From a virus: DNA of 37,070 nucleotides. The DNA is taken from positions 1 through 37,070 of IMG/VR virus record IMGVR_UViG_3300025168_000253; one strand, written 5' to 3'. The position numbers and the translations under genes were made by a program. Every line of letters starts with the position of its first letter. Position 1 is the first letter of the stretch. Below, piece by piece: positions 32,926 through 37,070 of the stretch. The notes below the pieces were generated by a model. It saw only the letters and a list, made by a program, of their open reading frames with translations. It was not told where the DNA came from and made no database searches.

Positions 32926-33118
32926 CTATCTCCACTAAAGGCTGCTGTTCTTCCCAAGCCTTGGTTGCACGTTGAATAAATTTATCTCTGTTGAAACGAG
33001 GGTTGGCTTGTTCCAACTCATCAGCAAAGACATGAAGGTGAGACGGCCAGCTAACTGACCGTCCCAACATATCAGCTACAAACTCAAGCTGCTGTTTGTG
33101 TAGTATCATCGTCATCAT
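32906..33118 (-). CDS. Small protein with SSB-like acidic tip (70 aa)
   Basis: A 70-residue helical protein (LEFVADMLGRSVSWPSHLHVFADELEQANPRFNRDKFIQRATKAWEE) ending VEIDDDIPY, close to the SSB C-terminal tip. It is not an OB-fold candidate by size, so the tail may imitate SSB to reach SSB-binding host proteins. The start is uncertain (ATGs at 33118, 33115 and 33109); all overlap the upstream gene. Confidence 0.6.
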   Translation of the reverse strand: MMTMILHKQQLEFVADMLGRSVSWPSHLHVFADELEQANPRFNRDKFIQRATKAWEEQQPLVEIDDDIPY

Positions 33119-33320
33119 CTACATAGTGATGTGAAACACTGGTATCAATTACGGGGCAGATACTTGTGTAGTCTGGGCCAAACAAACCAACGGTATGCTC
33201 AGTCATAGTGCCATCATAATTTTTAGTAGTAACGACAAGATTGCGAGAGCTAAAGTTATTGAATAGCTTGGTAACTTTAAGCTCAACCTTAGTTACATTG
33301 TGAATACTTAGTGAATACAT
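33084..33320 (-). CDS. Hypothetical early protein (78 aa)
   Basis: A 78-residue beta-rich protein (YSLSIHNVTKVELKVTKLFNNFSSRNLVVTTKNYDG) with an Asp run near its end (YVDDDDDTTQTAA). The ATG at 33318-33320 follows GGAG. Its first 15 codons are also seen at 1-46 of the window, next to the other DUF932 copy. No recognised domain. Confidence 0.68.
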   Translation of the reverse strand: MYSLSIHNVTKVELKVTKLFNNFSSRNLVVTTKNYDGTMTEHTVGLFGPDYTSICPVIDTSVSHHYVDDDDDTTQTAA

Positions 33321-33331
33321 GCGCTTTCTCC

Positions 33332-34168
33332 TTACGCTAGTTCTAACCATGACTTGTGTTTCATGGCCTTAATGATGGCTGCTTCACGGATACGTCTCGC
33401 ATTCTCTGGCGACTTAGCTTCGTCCGTGTGTGTAGCCCATGATGTTAGACAGTTATACAAAGCCCACTTGGTATTACCTAACTGCGCTCGTTCATTATCA
33501 AAGCCACCCAGTAGATTCTGTAACTGCCTGTCATTAAACTTATCATGACTTGCCTTGTGTTGTACGTTACATACAGTCTTTTTAAAGAAGGACTCTGCTT
33601 GATCGGTAGTGACAGGTGTACTTCTGTATGCCTCCCATACTCCCTTGCTATTAAGGAACATTTCAAGACCATCAGCTATCTTATGAGCCGAGCTATCTAC
33701 GCTTACGTTAGTCGTATGCTTAGACCAAGTTTTGGCAACTGTATCTGCCGTAGTGCAGCCATTGAGACACCACAAACGAAAGCCCTCTGCTGATTGTTGG
33801 AATGCCCAGCTACCATCATAGCTATTATATGCTTGAACACGATACTGAATGTAATCATTTACTTCAGCGTCTTCCAGCATAATGTCGTTGAATAATACCT
33901 CAAGCCGCATCTTAGCACCGTTGTCTGCAACGTGTGTTTTAACGCTGTAGTCTGTGCTGATGTCAGCCTGTTTGATTGAGTCCATGATTGAGTTGACCGC
34001 ATCACTGTGCGTGATTGGTTTGTATTTAGACTTGTGAGTGCCAAGCGATTCACCTGTGTCAGTGCGTATTAAATTGCGCAACTTAGGTATCTCATTGCCA
34101 CGCATATCTAAGCATGGCTCCATGTCAATCGCAAAGTCCCAGTCTGTAGTGTTCATAGTATCTAGCAT
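33332..34168 (-). CDS. DUF932 (TIGR03299-like) phage/plasmid protein, copy 2
   Basis: The 278-residue counterpart of the gene at 58-894. Changes include GV to AI near residue 15, M to L, K to L in LWC-NGC, A to S in KTW-KH and E to D in VTT-QAES; all are single-residue changes. The start ATG lies six bases after GGAG, as in copy 1. Here the upstream neighbour is directly the 34-residue membrane peptide, without the cassette found in copy 1. Function not established. Confidence 0.88.
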   Translation of the reverse strand: MLDTMNTTDWDFAIDMEPCLDMRGNEIPKLRNLIRTDTGESLGTHKSKYKPITHSDAVNSIMDSIKQADISTDYSVKTHVADNGAKMRLEVLFNDIMLEDAEVNDYIQYRVQAYNSYDGSWAFQQSAEGFRLWCLNGCTTADTVAKTWSKHTTNVSVDSSAHKIADGLEMFLNSKGVWEAYRSTPVTTDQAESFFKKTVCNVQHKASHDKFNDRQLQNLLGGFDNERAQLGNTKWALYNCLTSWATHTDEAKSPENARRIREAAIIKAMKHKSWLELA

Positions 34169-34195
34169 TTGATTCTCCATTGATTTGATTTCGTT

Positions 34196-34300
34196 TCAGC
34201 CAGCAAAGCCAGCTCCGTATAGCACCGCGATAGTGCCAACGACAAACACGACGAGCGCGATGCCGCTGATCACTGCGTCCAACAGGTGTCTGTTGTCCAT
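34196..34300 (-). CDS. 34-residue single-span membrane peptide, copy 2
   Basis: This peptide is identical to the one at 1363-1467 except that residue 2 is Asp. The ATG at 34298-34300 follows AGGAG, a different ribosome-site context from copy 1, so the coding sequence is kept while its upstream junction differs. One hydrophobic helix; expected in the inner membrane. Confidence 0.7.
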   Translation of the reverse strand: MDNRHLLDAVISGIALVVFVVGTIAVLYGAGFAG

Positions 34301-34329
34301 ACGTTTCTCCTAACGTGAGCAAGAGTTAA

Positions 34330-34347
34330 GGAGGACCGAAGTCCTCC
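34330..34347 (-). terminator. UUCG hairpin after the first leftward gene
   Basis: Read leftward, GGAGGAC-TTCG-GTCCTCC is a perfect 7-bp stem with the extra-stable C-UUCG-G loop, followed by a weakly T-rich TTAACTCTT. It stands where version 1 has a standard terminator (1559-1589), so the same control point is kept with an unrelated sequence. Confidence 0.65.
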
Positions 34348-34359
34348 CACTGTGGCTGA

Positions 34360-34770
34360 TTAGCCGTACTTTTTGGCGTAGTACGCTTTCTTCTCTTCAC
34401 TGAGCTGAGATGGGCGTGACTTCTTATCTCTTGGTTCCCATTGTGTGCCGTTGATTGATTCGTGAACACTAAGATCAATTGCGTGTATCTCTTTCAGAAT
34501 GTCCAACTCTACATCAAGACCATCTAGCTTAACGTGAGAAGTATATGCACCTTTTAATTCTTTTTGCTCTTGGGCAAAGATTTCATCTTGAATCATCTTG
34601 CGCTTGTAATCAATGGCACCTTTGCTGTTGTAGCAAGCGCCACTTGCGACTGATAACAGAAAAAATTCATTAGCTGCTTCACCAGTTTTGGCCTTGTGCG
34701 AAGCCTCAATGTAAGCCAGTGCAGACTGCTTGCCCTTGATCAGATCAGATGTGATATTCTTCGTAACCAT
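34360..34770 (-). CDS. Hypothetical first leftward gene, version 2 (136 aa)
   Basis: A 136-residue, basic, mostly helical protein (SDLIKGKQSALAYIEASHKAKTGEAANEFFLL...) ending EKKAYYAKKYG, with two Cys at most and no recognised domain. The ATG at 34768-34770 follows AGGAG with eight bases between. It occupies the place of the 169-residue gene of version 1, to which I see no similarity. It may be a host-directed early protein. Confidence 0.7.
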   Translation of the reverse strand: MVTKNITSDLIKGKQSALAYIEASHKAKTGEAANEFFLLSVASGACYNSKGAIDYKRKMIQDEIFAQEQKELKGAYTSHVKLDGLDVELDILKEIHAIDLSVHESINGTQWEPRDKKSRPSQLSEEKKAYYAKKYG

Positions 34771-34794
34771 GTCATGTTCTCCTAGTAGTTTTCC

Positions 34795-35640
34795 AAGTAC
34801 AGCAACGGCTCGCCCGTTGCTCCCCTCCTGACAACGCGACACCAAATCGCGAGCAAGCTCGCGGCTTGAAGTTTGCAATGGCAAAGACGGAAGGTTTATA
34901 CAAATAGGCGATGCCCACTACTAACCAATTTGCCGCGTAAGCGAATAGCAAATTCACAGAGAATGCGTGGTTAACAGCATCGCAACAGCAAGAGTGTATG
35001 AAAGCCGTCTTTGTCATTGCGAACTTTTTGGTGACGTGTTTCAGATCAGAGGGGGGCATCGGGTGAGTCGGGGATGAACGCTAGGAAAACGACCGACGGA
35101 GAACCTTGACTGGTTGCGGAGAATTAAACGTCTGATCTGATCAAGGCAGCAAGCAGGCGGCACTGGCTTTAGCATTGAGGGTGAGCACAAGGACAAAACT
35201 TTCTACATATGCCGCTAATGAGTTTTTTCTACTTATGTTATCAGTCGCAAGTGGTGTTTGTTGCGACAGCGAAGGTGCTTGATTGCAAGTGCGATGATTC
35301 AAGATGTGTTCTGCAGACCGAGAGCAAAAGGAATTAAACGGTGCATGTTCTTTGAGCGCAAGTTAGATTGCCGCAGATGTAGAGCTGGATATTCTGTAGA
35401 GATACACCGTTGATCAGTGTTCTACGGAGCAATCATCGGTACGCAATGGCAATCAATGAGATACGAAGGAATGCACATTTCTGCCAGTGTTGAGAAGAGA
35501 GCGTACTCAACATAAATACTGCAACATCTGACACTGTGGAGGCTTTGGTTCTTCTTGGCTCTGGCGAAATGTGACGGGCTGCTGTGCCACTGTTCTTCTT
35601 TAGGTAGAGTAAACGTAGAATCCGTCAATAGCAGAATGAC
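34795..35640 (+). ncRNA. Candidate large structured RNA, version 2
   Basis: Strong nested folding: 34869-34890 pairs with 35005-35026 over 22 positions with two G-U pairs and no mismatch. Inside it, 34908-34914/34977-34983 (GCGATGC/GCATCGC), 34922-34926/34969-34973, 34927-34933/34948-34954 and a CGC-GTAA-GCG hairpin (34934-34943) stack in order. Further on: 35041-35050 with 35131-35140 (ten perfect pairs), 35244-35250/35261-35267 (GTCGCAA/TTGCGAC), 35488-35494/35506-35512. Upstream hairpins lie at 34801-34821 and 34848-34863. The GTAA loop is GNRA only when read rightward, favouring the plus strand. Ends are not defined. Confidence 0.58.
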
Positions 35641-35753
35641 TGTGCATTGGTATGGGTTTAAGCAACATAGGATAGGGTAGGATTGACATACGTTTATCCA
35701 AGCTGTCTACAGTGGGGGGAGAGGGTGAGGGGGGCTAATAGCAGGATATAGAT
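35641..35753 (+). promoter_or_regulatory. Conserved block upstream of terS, version 2
   Basis: Counterpart of 2980-3093. It contains a nearly identical 47-base segment ending TTGAC, a 26-base segment unlike that of version 1, and an identical G-rich stretch (35714-35734) with the AGGAT ribosome site. TTGACA (35683-35688), 17 bases, TCTACA may be a promoter. A packaging site is the other reading. Confidence 0.45.
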
Positions 35754-36125
35754 ATGTTAGAACAACGTAAACTAACCAAGAAACAGATGAGTCTGGTAGA
35801 TACCCTCGTAGCAACAGGATGCACATTGCGCGAAGCAGCCGAAGAAGCAGGGTATGCCAACGGCGAATCAGGAAGAGTAACCGCAAGCAAAACGATACGC
35901 TTACCGCATGTGCAGTCTTACATGATGCAACGGGTAAACGAACAGCTTGGAATGAATGCTACTGTAGCTGCAGCACGTGTTATGAACTTGGCTACGGGGG
36001 CTAGATCAGAGTACGTACAGCTTGAGGCTAGTAAAGACATATTAGATCGCGCTGGCTTCAAGCCCATAGACCGTAGTCAGGTACAAGTTGCTGGGGACAT
36101 TAGAGTTAGCATTGATCTGAGTTAG
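35754..36125 (+). CDS. terS: Terminase small subunit (probable), copy 2
   Basis: A 123-residue counterpart of 3094-3465 with two substitutions (Met12, Glu30), both in or near the N-terminal DNA-binding part. Motifs are as in copy 1: CTLREAAEEAGYANGESGR and EASKDILDRAGFKP. The upstream G-rich block is identical. Its large subunit partner lies beyond the window. Confidence 0.72.
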   Translation: MLEQRKLTKKQMSLVDTLVATGCTLREAAEEAGYANGESGRVTASKTIRLPHVQSYMMQRVNEQLGMNATVAAARVMNLATGARSEYVQLEASKDILDRAGFKPIDRSQVQVAGDIRVSIDLS

Positions 36126-36252
36126 TGGAGGGGGGGTTAAAAAACCACTACCTACTGTTAGCTAGTAGTCCCATACACACACGATACTGACAAAAGGCAT
36201 CTTTCCTAAAATATTATTTTGGTTTAGGGGTTTGATTGAACAGGAGATAGAT
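36126..36252 (+). promoter_or_regulatory. Conserved leader with sigma70-like promoter, copy 2
   Basis: Almost identical to 3466-3592. CTGACA at 36187-36192 and AATATT at 36210-36215 are 17 bases apart. The G-tract/C-tract element has one change (CCCC to CCAC), which leaves TAGTGG/CCACTA arms able to pair. Confidence 0.45.
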
Positions 36253-36603
36253 ATGGCTGAAAAAGGTTCACTACTAAAGATTGCTAATAAGTTAAAGAAT
36301 CAGATTGCTCATTTAGATTTGTTTGATGAGTTAAACACCGAGGATCATCCTATATCCTCCACCCCTTCTGATGAAGAAAAGAAGGAGAAGCGCAAAGAGG
36401 CTCATCAAAAGCGCAAGCAGTTAGCTAAGGTTATGGCTAGAATAAATAAGATGTTTGATAAGAAAGCGTCTTCAAAAAAGACGGCAAAGCAAATACGAAC
36501 TCAGCAATCTAGTTCTGGCGGTGGTCGTGCTGCTGGGGTTGGTTCTGCGCTAGGTCGCACACCTAAGTCTTTATTGAAAAACAAATTGATGCCCAATACG
36601 TGA
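36253..36603 (+). CDS. Basic coiled-coil protein with conserved C-terminal tag, version 2
   Basis: A 116-residue protein. The body (KGSLLKIANKLKNQIAHLDLFDELNTEDHP..., then a Lys/Glu-rich coil) is unrelated to the version 1 protein at 3593-3925, but the last 28 residues, from GGGRAAGVGSALGRTPKS to MPNT, are identical and follow a Ser/Gly linker. The ribosome site and start are the same. It is followed directly by the DUF6321-like gene, with no copy of the 125-residue gene found in version 1. Confidence 0.65.
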   Translation: MAEKGSLLKIANKLKNQIAHLDLFDELNTEDHPISSTPSDEEKKEKRKEAHQKRKQLAKVMARINKMFDKKASSKKTAKQIRTQQSSSGGGRAAGVGSALGRTPKSLLKNKLMPNT

Positions 36604-36639
36604 GGGCTGGCGTATTAGCATCGGTATTAAGGATTCATT

Positions 36640-36924
36640 ATGGCAACACCAGCGTGGACACGGAAGGAAGGCAAGAACCCGAAGGGGGGCTTGAACGCCA
36701 AGGGCCGAGCAGGGACGGGCATGAAGGCTCCAGTAAAAAGCGGAGACAACCCAAGAAGGGCCAGCTTCCTAGCACGGATGGGAAACATGAAGGGGCCAGA
36801 AAAGGACGAAAAAGGAAAGCCGACTCGTCTTCTTCTTAGCCTAAAGGTATGGGGAGCATCGTCCAAAGCTGACGCAAGAGCGAAGGCTAGAGCAATTAGC
36901 AAAAGGAATAAAGCAAATGCCTAG
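36640..36924 (+). CDS. Small conserved phage protein, DUF6321-like (94 aa), copy 2
   Basis: Counterpart of 4352-4636, with NPKGG in place of NPAGG, KDEKGKP in place of RDEDGEP and LKVWG in place of LRVWG. This copy is closer to the family pattern I recall (NPKGGLNAKGR ... DEKGKPTRLLLSLKVWG). Its stop overlaps the next start by 8 bases. Confidence 0.75.
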   Translation: MATPAWTRKEGKNPKGGLNAKGRAGTGMKAPVKSGDNPRRASFLARMGNMKGPEKDEKGKPTRLLLSLKVWGASSKADARAKARAISKRNKANA

Positions 36925-37054
36925 TGGTAAAGGAACTAAGGTTGGTCGTTCTCCCAAGCAGAAGCCAGCTATGACTAAGAAGCAGAAGACATTACCGACT
37001 GCTTTAAAGAAAAAGATTATGAAATCTAAATCAAGTGGTTCTGGCGGGTATTGA
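36917..37054 (+). CDS. 45-residue highly basic protein, copy 2
   Basis: Counterpart of 4629-4766, with K for R (ALKKKIM) and S for P (MKSKSSG) as the visible changes. It overlaps the preceding gene in the same way, and its stop is followed by the next ATG after one base. Confidence 0.6.
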   Translation: MPSGKGTKVGRSPKQKPAMTKKQKTLPTALKKKIMKSKSSGSGGY

Positions 37055-37055
37055 T

Positions 37056-37070
37056 ATGGCTGTTAATGCT
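37056..37070 (+). CDS. Partial CDS, start of the MAVNAAGN-type protein, copy 2
   Basis: Only five codons (MAVNA) lie in the window. They equal the start of the gene at 4768-4935, and the spacing to the preceding stop is the same. Confidence 0.6.

Larger units (their letters stand above)
34771..35753. other. Gene-free region between divergent operons, version 2
   Basis: These 983 bases hold no convincing gene. They contain hairpins near the leftward gene (34801-34821, 34848-34863), the proposed large RNA (34795-35640) and the conserved block before terS (35641-35753). Length and position equal those of 2118-3093, while the sequence is mostly different. Confidence 0.8.
33277..37070. repeat. 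Second, diverged version of window bases 1-4782
   Basis: From 33277 to the end of the window the sequence runs parallel to 1-4782: the small beta-rich gene, DUF932, the 34-residue peptide, a structured gene-free segment, terS, its leader, and the small basic genes up to MAVNA. Shared genes are nearly identical, but 1141-1329, 1608-2117 and 3938-4315 have no counterpart here, and the structured segment is largely replaced. Unit length is about 33.3 kb measured at DUF932 and 32.7 kb measured at terS. The cause may be strain variation in an assembly or a true tandem of related phages. Confidence 0.85.

Noticed and set aside
34125-34322. 65-codon leftward frame across the 34-residue peptide and DUF932 start
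   Set aside because: It overlaps two well-supported genes in another frame, and its start region is the ribosome site of the membrane peptide.

Overview
The window looks like DNA from a tailed phage with T7-type (podovirus-like) morphogenesis, probably an environmental or metagenomic contig. The evidence is the order of the rightward genes: small terminase, large terminase, T7-type portal, scaffold, capsid, tail-tube proteins A and B, three internal virion proteins, tail fibre with a T7-like N-terminus and an S74 chaperone C-terminus, holins and an M15 endolysin. I found no integrase, tRNA, RNA polymerase or DNA polymerase gene. The phage therefore probably uses host polymerases and brings its own recombination-replication set: YqaJ exonuclease, annealing protein, SSB-like protein, resolvase and an O-like initiator.

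Layout: 1-2117 holds leftward genes (the tail of an early operon). 2118-3093 is a roughly 1 kb gene-free segment with dense RNA-like folding. 3094-27776 holds the rightward late genes: 3094-5508 terminase small subunit and a set of tiny basic proteins, 5501-11624 packaging and head, 11658-23101 tail tube and internal proteins, 23156-25756 fibre, 25798-27776 lysis. 27777-28045 is a structured 3' region with two leftward terminators. 28046-34770 is the leftward early operon, with many start/stop overlaps. 34771-35753 is a second gene-free structured segment. 35754-37070 starts the rightward late genes again.

The window is thus more than one genome length. Bases 33277-37070 are a second, diverged version of bases 1-4782, giving a unit of about 33 kb. 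The two versions share DUF932, a 34-residue membrane peptide, the small terminase and several small genes almost unchanged. They differ by whole-gene gains and losses, by one gene with a swapped N-terminal part, and by near-complete replacement of the 1 kb structured segment. Either two related phages lie in tandem or, more simply, a circularly closing assembly joined two strains of one population.

The most interesting element is the gene-free segment between the divergent early and late operons. In both versions it is about 980 bases long, non-coding, full of nested complementary stems, and ends in the same conserved block just upstream of the small terminase gene. I propose that it encodes a large ornate phage RNA, similar in size and phage association to GOLLD/ROOL RNAs but not recognised by me as one of them.
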